The translations under genes and the position numbers were made by a program. DNA of 33,325 nucleotides from Candidatus Electryonea clarkiae (GTDB lineage Bacteria; Electryoneota; Electryoneia; Electryoneales; Electryoneaceae): contig JAVCCM010000106.1 of assembly GCA_030765455.1 (NCBI GenBank), positions 1 through 33,325 of the forward strand, in the 5' to 3' direction. Positions 1 to 9,362 of this stretch are shown here, piece by piece. The stretch's first letter is position 1. Each line of letters begins with the position of its first letter. The notes under the pieces were generated by a model that was not told where the DNA came from, ran no database searches, and worked only from the letters and a program-made list of their open reading frames with translations.

Positions 1-458
1 CCCAGGTGTATCAACTCCTGACCTATGGCACATAACAGATGAGTCTTTCCACTGCCGGGATTCCCGAACGCCAGAACATTCTCGCTCCTTTCTGTAAAGT
101 TGCCTTCCAGTAAAACACTGACAAAAGTATTGACCTTCTGCGGTAAACGGGACCGGTAACAATGAGTGAAGGTCTCAGGATGATCGGCTTTATGAACCGC
201 TGTGCTGAGACTGTCTGTCTGGTGGTAACGGGGAATACCACCCAGCCCCCAGAAAGCATTCTGCGACCCTTCACTCAAGCTTTCAAAACTCTCTGAATAA
301 CAGATTGTACCAGTCTCCCAATTGGAATATGGAAGAACAAAATGGTAAAGCATATGGGAAAAAGGTTTGCCTGCAATCGTTATATCAAGAGAGTTCAAAT
401 GAGTAAAGTCTGACTGACAACGTTCGCCGGGACGATACGTCTGGACAAAGAACACTTC
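1..458 (-). pseudogene. IS21-family remnant: istA fragment fused in frame to istB fragment
   Basis: On the minus strand one frame is open from 458 to the window edge. Its first part is the catalytic core of an IS21 IstA transposase, with RPGERCQSDFTH, YSNWETGT, SESFESLSEG and YHQTDSL motifs. From about position 165 the same frame changes to an IstB-type AAA+ helper ATPase, with SENVLAFGNPGSGKTHLL; the Walker A GNPGSGKT lies at 65-42. In intact IS21 elements IstA is about 500 residues and IstB is a separate downstream gene, so the C-terminal half of istA and the start of istB are missing. There is no proper start codon and no visible IS end at the 458 side. The element is dead as a transposase. 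The family call rests on motif recognition, and the exact deletion point is uncertain by some ten codons. Confidence 0.85.
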
Positions 459-505
459 ACAACTATTGCGAAAAATGATAATATAAGAAATTCGGATAAC
501 TTCAT
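459..505 (-). pseudogene. 5' stub of a sixth exported-protein gene, cut off by the IS21 remnant
   Basis: The ATG at 505-503 overlaps the TGA of the upstream propeller gene (ATGA), exactly as the LVIVD gene at 6539 overlaps its upstream neighbour. It encodes MKLSEFLILSFFAIVV, identical to the signal-peptide start of the 747-residue LVIVD protein. Homology ends at about 459, where IS21 sequence begins; the frame then runs 20 more codons through istA DNA out of frame and stops. I infer that a paralogue of the 4296-6539 gene once stood here and was lost by IS insertion or deletion. Nothing functional is expected from it. Confidence 0.75.
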
Positions 506-620
506 CTTAATAACACAACCTTTCTTATTTCATCCATCTTCCCCGGCACACTGGCGTGGATGAAGTAGATTCCGCTGGAAAGTTCATCGGCGTTGAAAGT
601 GAATTGATGGTAACCAACTG
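459..620. repeat. 162-bp near-identical duplication, copy 1 (copy 2 at 6493-6654)
   Basis: Compared by eye without gaps, this block differs from 6493-6654 at four positions (about 97.5% identity). It spans the last 40 or so codons of a propeller gene, the ATGA overlap, and the first 16 codons of the next gene. Identity falls sharply beyond 620, inside the sorting domain, and ends at the IS21 junction at 458. Confidence 0.9.
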
Positions 621-1965
621 TATAGCGTTCATTGGCAAGAACTGCAACTTCCTTACCAGTTATGTTATAAACACTTAGTTTTAATTCGGATGGTGCTGGC
701 AATCCAAATGCAATAGTGGTAGTTGCGTTGAAAGGATTAGGATATACTTCTTCCAGAATATAATCTCTTGGACTGGATGCTGTTGTTTCAATTATTTCAT
801 TTTCTTCTGCTGCTATGCGGATAAGCCACACATCAAAGTTGTTATAGATACCGAAAGACCTGGTCTCTCCAGCAATTACATATCCTTCATCATTTGTCTG
901 TTTGACACTGTAACCATAATCAGCATTAATTCCTCCAAAGGTCTGGTTCCATTCTTCACCACCTTCAGCATCTGTTTTAATCAGCCACACATCTGAACCA
1001 CCAGCACCGAAAGATCCAGTCGATCCTACAATGATATATCCACCATTGAATGTTTCTTGAACTTCGCGACCCGAATCCCAATCAGCTCCACCAAAAGTCC
1101 GGTTCCATTCTTCATTCCCGACTGAATCTGTTTTAATCAAACATACATCGGAATTGTCGGATTCGTAAGATTCAGTTTCTCCGGTAATGATAAATCCACC
1201 ATCACTTGTCTGTTGGACACTATAGCCAACATCATATGCATTTCCCCCGAAAGTCTGGTTCCATTCTTCATCGCCATTTGAATCTGTTTTAATTAACCAT
1301 ATGTTCTCATGGCCTCCACCGAAAGACTTGGTAAATCCAGTAATGATAAATCCACCATCACTTGTCTGTTGGACACACCTGCCAATATCATCGCGATCTC
1401 CACCGAATGTCCGATCCCATTCTTCATTCCCGGTTGAGTCGATTTTAATCAGCCACACATCAGTTGCAATGAAAACTGTCGGGCTGGTTTTGCCTACAAT
1501 TATATATCCTCCGTCATTTATCTGAATGACACTGAAAGCCATATCTCTACCAATTCCACTAAAAGCCTGATTCCACTCTTCTTCACCATTCGAATCTGTT
1601 TTAATCAGCTTTACATCAAAATTACCCCAAATATCATCTCTCATGATTTCCCCGGCAATTATATATCCGCCATCATTTGTCTGTTTGACGCAATGTCCGG
1701 CACTGGGATTATTCCTCTCACCGAAAGACTGGTTCCATTCTTCTTCACCATTTGAATCTGCTTTTATAAGCCATACACCAGCAGCAGTGAAAGATTGTGT
1801 CATTCCAACAATTATATATCCACCATCACTCGTTTGTTGGACACAACGACCATGTTCAGGCATAGATCCTCCGAATGTCCTTGTCCATAACGTATCGGGT
1901 GGTTGGGCTGATGCGTGTATGCCAGCAATTGCCATGCTGATAATGATGAATGTTAAATGTCTCAT
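502..1965 (-). CDS. T9SS-exported seven-repeat beta-propeller protein
   Basis: Start chosen at ATG 1965 (487 residues) because AAGGAG lies about 10 bases upstream and a signal peptide follows directly (MRHLTFIIISMAIAGIHASA); a longer TTG-started frame from 2001 has no such support. Seven tandem units of about 52 residues fill roughly residues 24-385. Each has the pattern EEWNQTFGG, then QQTSDGGYIIxG, then DVWLIKTDSNG, which fits one seven-bladed propeller. The last 80 or so residues form a type IX sorting domain (YPNPFN, SSGIYFIHAS, basic tail). It is probably secreted and surface-bound; ligand or activity is unknown. It is the fifth and last intact gene of the minus-strand run, 19 bases after the LVIVD gene upstream. 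Similar repeat proteins are usually annotated only as T9SS C-terminal target proteins. Confidence 0.85.
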   Translation of the reverse strand: MRHLTFIIISMAIAGIHASAQPPDTLWTRTFGGSMPEHGRCVQQTSDGGYIIVGMTQSFTAAGVWLIKADSNGEEEWNQSFGERNNPSAGHCVKQTNDGGYIIAGEIMRDDIWGNFDVKLIKTDSNGEEEWNQAFSGIGRDMAFSVIQINDGGYIIVGKTSPTVFIATDVWLIKIDSTGNEEWDRTFGGDRDDIGRCVQQTSDGGFIITGFTKSFGGGHENIWLIKTDSNGDEEWNQTFGGNAYDVGYSVQQTSDGGFIITGETESYESDNSDVCLIKTDSVGNEEWNRTFGGADWDSGREVQETFNGGYIIVGSTGSFGAGGSDVWLIKTDAEGGEEWNQTFGGINADYGYSVKQTNDEGYVIAGETRSFGIYNNFDVWLIRIAAEENEIIETTASSPRDYILEEVYPNPFNATTTIAFGLPAPSELKLSVYNITGKEVAVLANERYTVGYHQFTFNADELSSGIYFIHASVPGKMDEIRKVVLLR

Positions 1966-1984
1966 TTTCTTTCTCCTTGAATGT

Positions 1985-4276
1985 TTATCGGACCAGAACA
2001 ACCTTCCTCACCTCATCCAACTTCCCCGGCACACTTGCGTGGATGAAGTAGATTCCGCTTGAAAATTCTGAAGCATCAAACCCGAACTTGTGGTTGCCGG
2101 GAGTGTAATTCCCTGAAACGAGATTAACTACTTTTTGCCCGACTATGTTATAGATGCTAATGTTAAGATTTGATTGTTGCGGGAGAATTAAATTGATAAC
2201 TGTAATGGAGTTAAATGGATTAGGATAAGGATCTAAGAGAAGATATTCATCAGGAACTTCAGCTACAATTTCAGCAGTATTCATTTCAGGATCGAATTCA
2301 AGTATTTCAACGAAGTAACCGTCAGCGAGATAAATAGTGTTGTTGTCAATATCTATCGCCTGAGCATCACCATTTGTTTCATAATGTCCGACTAATTCCG
2401 GTTCCTCAGGATCAGAAATGTCGAAAACGAGTAATCCTCCTTCGTAATAATCATTTCTGGTTGAACCGCTTTGTTCTGTTAAAAATGCATAGTCTCCCTC
2501 AACAACAATATCCTGGGGCCAGCCTAAAGTCTCAACTGAACTCAGAATAAATGGTTCAGAAGGATCGTTTATATCTATTATCTTAAAACTGCTCTCTTCC
2601 TCAATAAAAGAATACCACAACAGGTTAGCTATAAAAGCATAGTCTTCTGTCACAAAGATGCTCGTTTCATCCGAATTGAACTGGCAGAAACCAACAATTT
2701 CAGGTTGGTGCATGTTCGAAAAATCTACAACATATAAACCATCATAACCATCATAACCAAATCTATCACCGGTTATGAATGCATAATTTCCCTGAACCGC
2801 AATATCGCTGAAACTCTGCCAACCAGAATTTTCCGTCTCTGAAACAACAATTGGATTATTATAATCCTCGATATTGAGAATAATCAATTCATTCGAATTT
2901 GCGATAAATGCGTAGTTATCCAGTATATCAAATTTTGTGAAAGGCGGATATTCATGGTTGCCCACTTCTGTAGAACTGATTTCATTTATATCCAGAGTAT
3001 CAGAAATATCAATGATTCTGAAGGTTATTAATGAATTCGGAGATGATCTTCCAATTGTAAAGAGCATTCGATCACCAACCTCCACATGATAGACTATAGC
3101 ATCAGTGTCTCTGAATCCAATATCGATTGGAATTTCAGGATCAAATACATCGAAAACCCTGAGACCGTTAAGACTATTTGCCGTATATATCATGTTATCA
3201 TAGAACTTTATGTCAGATGCATATCCGGATTTACTTAAATATCCAATCTCAACGAGGCTATCAGGCGAAGAGATATCCAGTATCCTTAAGCCCAAACCAC
3301 CAGCCGGAGCAAATAGAATTCCATCAATCACCTGGATTTTCCATAAACGATATGGCATTTCCAAACATGCAATTTCTTGGACATCTTGCGGATCACTGAT
3401 ATCAAATATTTTCAGCAGATTTTGACCTTCATGTGTTACATAAGCATAATCTCCGTCAATATATATTAGAGGATTTCGTCCGATTTCAAATGTATCTATT
3501 TCAACGGGATTTTCAGGATCAGAGATGTCAAGAGTTTTACCTTGTTCATTAATACCGACGACAAATGCATAATTTCCACTTATCGCTATATCATTACGAT
3601 ACCCTCCTTGTCTCCATTCGCAGACCTCTATCGGATTTTCTGGATCGGAAATATCAATTATCAATAAACCGTGTCCACAGATATATGCATACTCTCCTGA
3701 GACAATTATTCTGTGCAGGTCAACTCCTGTACTGCACATCCCTATTTCTTCGAGTTCCGCAGGATTAGAAATGTCAAAAATCCTTAGAAAACTTGGGCCA
3801 TAAACCTCAAAACTTCCACGATCAGTGAGAAACAGCAGAGAATCAACAATCTGCAGATCGGTTATTCCGCCATCAAAATCGATATTAGCAAGCACTTCAG
3901 GATATTCAGGATTAGTGAGATCAAGAACATTTATACTGCTTGCAGCATACCACCCATGCCAGATGTGATGAACGGCATAAGCAATGTTACCATCCAAAGC
4001 AATATCCGTAGCGTAATATTCCAGTGTCGCATGTTCCTGGGACCTGAAATAACCTTCTTCAACAGGATTCTCAAGGTTGGAAATATCGACAATACGGTGC
4101 CCTGCATTATCAGCCATGACGAATGCATAGTTGTCTTCAACTACTACATTACTTGCCCCGCCCCAGTTCAAACAAAGTTTCGCCAGGCTTCGGACGTTCA
4201 GGCTGTCCCTTGCAAGCATTGACTGAGGTAAAAATAACAATAGAAATACGGAGAATCTTAAAAGTAAATTTTTCAT
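1985..4276 (-). CDS. T9SS-exported LVIVD-repeat protein, 14 repeats
   Basis: Start chosen at ATG 4276 (763 residues): it begins with a clear signal peptide (MKNLLLRFSVFLLLFLPQSMLA) and has a GGGGA-type ribosome site just upstream; the TTG extension to 4312 adds only charged, non-signal residues. The mature part consists of LVIVD-type units of about 45 residues, each reading roughly DGDYAYVT..GLxIxDISDPENPVEIG. I count 14 units, which would give two seven-bladed propellers. The last 80 residues are a type IX sorting domain with SSGIYFIHAS and a KVVLVR tail. Likely an extracellular or surface scaffold or binding protein; no catalytic residues are apparent. It is paralogous to the next gene upstream (4296-6539) and lies 19 bases after it in the same transcript. 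Confidence 0.85.
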   Translation of the reverse strand: MKNLLLRFSVFLLLFLPQSMLARDSLNVRSLAKLCLNWGGASNVVVEDNYAFVMADNAGHRIVDISNLENPVEEGYFRSQEHATLEYYATDIALDGNIAYAVHHIWHGWYAASSINVLDLTNPEYPEVLANIDFDGGITDLQIVDSLLFLTDRGSFEVYGPSFLRIFDISNPAELEEIGMCSTGVDLHRIIVSGEYAYICGHGLLIIDISDPENPIEVCEWRQGGYRNDIAISGNYAFVVGINEQGKTLDISDPENPVEIDTFEIGRNPLIYIDGDYAYVTHEGQNLLKIFDISDPQDVQEIACLEMPYRLWKIQVIDGILFAPAGGLGLRILDISSPDSLVEIGYLSKSGYASDIKFYDNMIYTANSLNGLRVFDVFDPEIPIDIGFRDTDAIVYHVEVGDRMLFTIGRSSPNSLITFRIIDISDTLDINEISSTEVGNHEYPPFTKFDILDNYAFIANSNELIILNIEDYNNPIVVSETENSGWQSFSDIAVQGNYAFITGDRFGYDGYDGLYVVDFSNMHQPEIVGFCQFNSDETSIFVTEDYAFIANLLWYSFIEEESSFKIIDINDPSEPFILSSVETLGWPQDIVVEGDYAFLTEQSGSTRNDYYEGGLLVFDISDPEEPELVGHYETNGDAQAIDIDNNTIYLADGYFVEILEFDPEMNTAEIVAEVPDEYLLLDPYPNPFNSITVINLILPQQSNLNISIYNIVGQKVVNLVSGNYTPGNHKFGFDASEFSSGIYFIHASVPGKLDEVRKVVLVR

Positions 4277-4295
4277 AAGCTTGTCCCCATTATAA

Positions 4296-6539
4296 TTATC
4301 GAACCAACACAACCTTCCTCACCTCATCCATCTTCCCCGGTACACTGGCGTGGATGAAGTAGATTCCGCTTGAAAATTCTGAACCATCGAAAACAATTTC
4401 ATGATTCCCGGCATTGTATCTTCCTGTAGCGAGTTGAGTGACTTTCTGGCCGATTATATTATAAACAGATACATTAATTTCAGCGTCAGAAGGCAGTCCA
4501 AGGCTAATGATCGAACGTGGATTAAACGGATTGGGATAAAATTGACCAAGGTAAAAACCGGAAGGAAGTGGAACGTCAGGAGAAGATTTTACAGCCATTG
4601 TCCCACAGATATCGAATAATTTTAATGAAAAACCATCTGTACACGTTAGCAGATTGTCTGCCTGGGAAATATCCGTGATTGATACCTGATTATCATATTG
4701 CCCTGTTTCAACAGGATTTTGTGGATTTGTAAGGTCATAAACATGAATTGATTTGCTAACAGCAGAAGAATACCCCCTATTAAAATAAACCTTCCCACCT
4801 TTCGTAAAGAGATAATTTCTATCAGCTATTAGTTTGCCCGCATAATAATCGAGTTCCATAATTCCACGAAAAGACAGTTCATTGTCTTCCAATTGAAATA
4901 TTCCAATGGTAGAATCAAATGCGCTGATATACACGTACTCACCAAATATTGCCATATCACCCAAGAAAAGATCACGATTGACAACTGTTGAATCGAATTC
5001 AAAAATGTTCTCAAGAACAACGTCTTCCGGATCAGTTATATCATAAATATATAAAGCTAAAGGGCTCCTGGCAGTATCGGTTGCGGATATTATCAAAGTT
5101 GAATTGGTTACCGCAACCTTAGCGCTGCTTAATTCAAGTTCGGTTGTGGAAATGTTGTTAGGCTCAAGCGGTTCAGAAATATCAATAATTGTAAGTTGAT
5201 CCTCGTATGTGGTGTAAGCCACGTTTCGACCAGTAATCAAAAAGATTTTATCATCCACCAAATAAGCATCTCGAGTTTTGTGGTTCATCACGACCCTGTC
5301 AACTTCTGACGGTGCTGCCGGATCAGACAAATCGTAGGTAACCAGTGATGTGTAACTTCTACTCCAACCACCGCTCAACCAGGTATAAATTATATAGAGC
5401 GCACCTCTATTTTCCCACATAAATGAAGCATCATGATTTATATCTAAATCATTGACAATTTCCGGTTGATTGGGATTGCTGATATCAAATGTGTACAGTT
5501 TCTTCTCAGTGTTATGAAGATATATGTAATCATTATGTAGAATAACATTGCCGCCATATCCAATGGGCTGTGGACGACCTGTTTCGATAATATTTTCAGG
5601 ATCTGATATGTCTAACAAAATCATACCCTCGATACCATCGCTGAGCATGATATAATCATCATATACAGCAAGGTCCTCATTAAGATAAGGAGGATGAATC
5701 CAACCTATTCTCTCAGTGTTTTCCGGATCAGTTATATCTACGACTTCTAATTCCCATTGATGGACAAGGTATGCGGTATTTTCAATTACAAGCAGGTTAA
5801 AGGTGTAGCCATCAAAATAGTGCTGACCAAGAAACAGAGGTTCGCCAGGATCTTCGATATCATATATCCTCATCCCACCAAATCCACCTGTATATAGGTG
5901 ATTTCCTGACAGATTTGCGCAAAAATAGCGAAGTTCCTCTCTTTCAGTACTCAAATTAGCGTATATTTGAGGATCCGAGGGATCTGAAACATCAAGGATA
6001 ATCAATCCATCTCCATCAGCCAGTGTGAGCAAATCACCCTGTTTATCAAAACGATTACTCCACATACGGTCAATTAAGCTAACAAATTCTGGATCTTCAG
6101 GATTTGAAATATCATATATCCAGAATGAATGATCCATGATCATGTAGAGATAACCGTCGTCCAGTAATATCGCTGCTGGATCATCTCCTGTTATTGTGGA
6201 CAGAGCTGTAAATGAGTCGGGTTCTGAAATATTAAAAAGTCGAACACCATCATTACGAATGCCCATAACCAGGATATCGTTTTCAATAGAGATAGCATGA
6301 ATGTTAGAAAAATGAAGATTCCGAATTACTTCAAAATTGGGTGGATCAGAAATGTCGATAATTGTAATCCCATTTTTTCCAGAGAGAAAAACAAAGTCAT
6401 CCTGTGTTTCAATACCATAGGCGCCATCACAGAAAAGAATTTCGCTAAATTGCTCAAAGTTGTAGGTTTCAGCGAGAGCAATATTACTCATTACAACTAT
6501 CGCGAAAAATGATAATATAAGAAATTCGGATAACTTCAT
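4296..6539 (-). CDS. T9SS-exported LVIVD-repeat protein, 14 repeats
   Basis: 747 residues starting MKLSEFLILSFFAIVVMSNIALA, a good signal peptide. The ATG overlaps the upstream TGA by four bases, so translation is probably coupled. The body has 14 recognisable LVIVD units (for example GLIILDVSDPSDPQI and LYTFDISNPNQPEI), again fitting two seven-bladed propellers, followed by a type IX sorting domain (YPNPFNPRSI, SSGIYFIHAS, KVVLVR). The unit pattern is the same as in the 1985-4276 protein, but the repeats have diverged, so the duplication is old; only the 3' tag DNA is nearly identical. A second copy of this gene's 5' end is preserved at 505-459. Role unknown; export to the cell surface is well supported. 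Confidence 0.87.
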   Translation of the reverse strand: MKLSEFLILSFFAIVVMSNIALAETYNFEQFSEILFCDGAYGIETQDDFVFLSGKNGITIIDISDPPNFEVIRNLHFSNIHAISIENDILVMGIRNDGVRLFNISEPDSFTALSTITGDDPAAILLDDGYLYMIMDHSFWIYDISNPEDPEFVSLIDRMWSNRFDKQGDLLTLADGDGLIILDVSDPSDPQIYANLSTEREELRYFCANLSGNHLYTGGFGGMRIYDIEDPGEPLFLGQHYFDGYTFNLLVIENTAYLVHQWELEVVDITDPENTERIGWIHPPYLNEDLAVYDDYIMLSDGIEGMILLDISDPENIIETGRPQPIGYGGNVILHNDYIYLHNTEKKLYTFDISNPNQPEIVNDLDINHDASFMWENRGALYIIYTWLSGGWSRSYTSLVTYDLSDPAAPSEVDRVVMNHKTRDAYLVDDKIFLITGRNVAYTTYEDQLTIIDISEPLEPNNISTTELELSSAKVAVTNSTLIISATDTARSPLALYIYDITDPEDVVLENIFEFDSTVVNRDLFLGDMAIFGEYVYISAFDSTIGIFQLEDNELSFRGIMELDYYAGKLIADRNYLFTKGGKVYFNRGYSSAVSKSIHVYDLTNPQNPVETGQYDNQVSITDISQADNLLTCTDGFSLKLFDICGTMAVKSSPDVPLPSGFYLGQFYPNPFNPRSIISLGLPSDAEINVSVYNIIGQKVTQLATGRYNAGNHEIVFDGSEFSSGIYFIHASVPGKMDEVRKVVLVR

Positions 6540-6654
6540 CTTAACAACACAACCTTTCTTATTTCATCCATCTTCCCCGGTACACTGGCGTGGATGAAGT
6601 AGATTCCGCTTGAAAGTTCATCGGCGTTGAAAGTGAATTGATGGTAACCAACTG
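6493..6654. repeat. 162-bp near-identical duplication, copy 2 (copy 1 at 459-620)
   Basis: Matches 459-620 with four mismatches by eye and no gaps. It covers the 3' end of the 14-loop FG-GAP-like gene and the 5' end of the LVIVD gene at 6539. The flanks differ: on the left the LVIVD gene continues, whereas copy 1 meets IS21. Confidence 0.9.
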
Positions 6655-9325
6655 AATAGTGTTCATCCGCAAGAGCTGCTATTTTCTGACCTGTTATGTT
6701 ATAAACGCTGATTTTCAATTCTGATGATATTGGTAAACCTACTGAAATGGTTGTCGTTGGATTGAAAGGATTCGGGTATGTGGAAACCACAGAATATTCC
6801 GTTGGCAATCCCGTTATCTTGGCATCCTCGACACGATCTTCATATTCAACTTGAAATGACCAAGTTTCGTTCGCCCATGTTCCTTCAGTATTGCCATCAG
6901 TAGCTCTGACTGTCCAGTAGTAGGTAGAGGTCAGGAGATCATATAAACGAACCTCAGTGGCATCTAAGCTGTCGCCAATCTGCCAGGCTGTAGAAAGGTC
7001 ACGATTGAAATCCAACCAGACATCATAATGCGGTCTATCATCCGGATTAGGGTCAGTCGTTCGTTGCCATCTAAGACGTTGAGTATTTTCTACTAAAGTA
7101 TCCCCATCAGGGGGTGAAAATAACCTGAAAAGATCCGGAGGCTCGGGAGAATAATGGTTCTCGAGCCAATAGATGTCAGATCCATGCGAGTTGAATAGAT
7201 CGTAGTCGCCATCATCATCTATGTCAATTGGACTACTTAGAGTTGTGACTGGAGAACTATTTCTATCGAGTTCATGTTGAGAAAACTCCAACTCGCCATC
7301 ATTTTCCCACCAGCAAACATTTTGTCGGTAATCTCGATAATAACTGCTAATTATGTCATTATCGCTGTCTCCATCCATATCTGCAACGAACACGAATTGA
7401 GCGCGTGTCAGTTGAATCGATTGATTGAGAATAAATTCTTCTTCTCCATTATTTTCAAAAATAGCTATTTCATTATTGCTGTGGGATGCGCTCAAAACAT
7501 CAAGATCATCATCTTGATCAATATCTGAGGCACATAAATATGGTGCATGATTAAAAGAATCTGAGATGGTAGAATGAGTAAATTCCATGTTTCCATCATT
7601 TTCTAACCATGATATGAAGTCATTCTGAGTATTTGAAACATAAAGAATATCAATATCCTCATCCTCATCAAAATCCATTACAATTGCTGAATATGGAGAA
7701 GTATATGAGTGAGGAATAGCCGGATTTATACCAAAATCTTGAAGAGCAAAAGCCATATTTCCATTATTTTCGTACCAGCCTAATCTTGCTTCATATGCTG
7801 ATGGTCTATTACAAATGATATCTACATCGAAATCACCATCTATATCAGCAGCAGAAATCGAATTAGTATGCCCAAGACCGACAGTATGTTCGATGAAGTT
7901 TTGAGTGCCATCATTTTCCCACCAGGATACTCCACCTTCTCCTTGGTTTATTACCCCTCTGGAGGCAACGATATCAATATCATCATCACAATCCATATCC
8001 ATTGCGTAACATGATTTTGCATGAGGAAAGTAACCAAGGTAATGGCGGATGAATTGCTGGTCATTAACTTGTTCCAACCAAGACACAGAATGAGATCCTA
8101 ATGAGGTGCAGACTAAATCAATATCTTCATCTCCATCAATATCCGAATTGCGTAGTGAGGTGGCACCTATGATAGAACCTGCCAGATTATGTGCAACAAA
8201 CTCAAAGTTTCCCAGGTTTTCCCACCATGTAAAAGTGTCATCATCCTCGGCTGTTACTACAATGTCTACATTCCGATCACCATCAATATCTGCCACACAA
8301 GCGTAGTTGCAAGACTTATAATTATCATTAATAATATGTTCATCGAAATCACCATTGCCATTATTTACAAATAGATACAATCCTCGATATATTGATGAAG
8401 CCAGGATATCTATAAAATCATCGCCATCAATGTCAATGCATTTTCGAATTCGAGCCTGTCTAAAGTTTGTTATGAGTACTTGTTCAGTGAAATTTAAATT
8501 CCCATCATTTTCCAAACAGATAATTCTATTAGCACCAGTATCTGCAAATAATAAATCGATATCGTTGTCATCTTCGATGTCACAAGCATCGATAGAACCA
8601 ACGTAGCTTATGTTGTTAACCAAAGTATGTTCAGTATATTCTTGATTTCCATCATTCTCAAACCATACCAGTGAATCCGGTTCCCGAGCTTGTGGATGCA
8701 TTCCCGCAATAATATCAATATCATCATCTCCATCCAAATCAACTGCTTCTACGACTGCGTTGCGAAATCCTAGAGGAATGGTGTGTTCATTGAAGCTTAA
8801 ATCCCCTTCATTCTCCCACCATATTATCAACCTCATAGAAGTGCTCAAAATATCCCTGTCACCATCTTCATCCATATCTATATTTTTAAGATAAATAAGA
8901 TTTTGATGAACACTGTCTTGCAATGAATGCTGTGTAAATTGTTCGCTACCGTTGTTTTCCCACCATGAAGTCACATCCCGATCCATCCGATCTCCACCGG
9001 AACTGAGTAAATCGATATCACCATCTCCATCAAAATCATCAACTATTACTGACCTGGCAGCATAATTTCGACTTATTACATGAGATACTAAAACAGAATT
9101 TCCCGTGTTTTCCCACCAGCGAAATCGATCGTTGCTGTAACTATCATCTGCGGATGTAATTAAATCCATGTCACCATCAGAATCCAGATCAGCATGTTCC
9201 ACGAACCATACACCTTTGTAGTTATCCGTTATCTGATGAGAGGTAAACTCTTCCTGCGAATAGCAGGTAGAAACGGATATGATTAATATTAGAAGAACTC
9301 CAACACTCTCAAATTTCACACGCAT
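6536..9325 (-). CDS. T9SS-exported FG-GAP/VCBS-like protein, 14 calcium-binding loops
   Basis: 929 residues; ATG 9325 has a GGAAAG ribosome site about 6 bases upstream and a signal peptide (MRVKFESVGVLLILIISVSTCYS). From about residue 40 to 730 there are 14 units of about 50 residues with a DxDxDGDxD loop (for example DFDGDGDID, DIDGDEDID) and a following WWENDGN motif. This is the FG-GAP/VCBS pattern, where the Asp loops bind calcium and units pack as propeller blades; 14 units suggest two propellers. Around 745-845 lies a fibronectin-III-like segment (PPDGDTLVENTQRLRW, YYWTVRATDGN), then a type IX sorting domain. Adhesion or polymer binding is possible but not shown. Second gene of the minus-strand run, 37 bases after the beta-helix gene. 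Confidence 0.88.
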   Translation of the reverse strand: MRVKFESVGVLLILIISVSTCYSQEEFTSHQITDNYKGVWFVEHADLDSDGDMDLITSADDSYSNDRFRWWENTGNSVLVSHVISRNYAARSVIVDDFDGDGDIDLLSSGGDRMDRDVTSWWENNGSEQFTQHSLQDSVHQNLIYLKNIDMDEDGDRDILSTSMRLIIWWENEGDLSFNEHTIPLGFRNAVVEAVDLDGDDDIDIIAGMHPQAREPDSLVWFENDGNQEYTEHTLVNNISYVGSIDACDIEDDNDIDLLFADTGANRIICLENDGNLNFTEQVLITNFRQARIRKCIDIDGDDFIDILASSIYRGLYLFVNNGNGDFDEHIINDNYKSCNYACVADIDGDRNVDIVVTAEDDDTFTWWENLGNFEFVAHNLAGSIIGATSLRNSDIDGDEDIDLVCTSLGSHSVSWLEQVNDQQFIRHYLGYFPHAKSCYAMDMDCDDDIDIVASRGVINQGEGGVSWWENDGTQNFIEHTVGLGHTNSISAADIDGDFDVDIICNRPSAYEARLGWYENNGNMAFALQDFGINPAIPHSYTSPYSAIVMDFDEDEDIDILYVSNTQNDFISWLENDGNMEFTHSTISDSFNHAPYLCASDIDQDDDLDVLSASHSNNEIAIFENNGEEEFILNQSIQLTRAQFVFVADMDGDSDNDIISSYYRDYRQNVCWWENDGELEFSQHELDRNSSPVTTLSSPIDIDDDGDYDLFNSHGSDIYWLENHYSPEPPDLFRLFSPPDGDTLVENTQRLRWQRTTDPNPDDRPHYDVWLDFNRDLSTAWQIGDSLDATEVRLYDLLTSTYYWTVRATDGNTEGTWANETWSFQVEYEDRVEDAKITGLPTEYSVVSTYPNPFNPTTTISVGLPISSELKISVYNITGQKIAALADEHYSVGYHQFTFNADELSSGIYFIHASVPGKMDEIRKVVLLR

Positions 9326-9362
9326 CTGTCTTTCCTTTCAAATTGTGTGGCATGCAATCAGA

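Noticed and set aside
502..511. The 36-codon frame from ATG 505 as a real small protein
   Set aside because: Only the first 16 codons are homologous to a gene; the rest is out-of-frame istA DNA.
520..1900. Regular direct repeats of about 156 bp that could suggest a CRISPR or tandem-repeat locus
   Set aside because: They are the seven coding repeats of the propeller protein; spacing is in multiples of three and there are no spacers.
6536..9325. Calling the DxDxDGDxD loops dockerin modules
   Set aside because: Fourteen units of about 50 residues with the WWENDGN strand fit FG-GAP/VCBS blades, not paired dockerin repeats.
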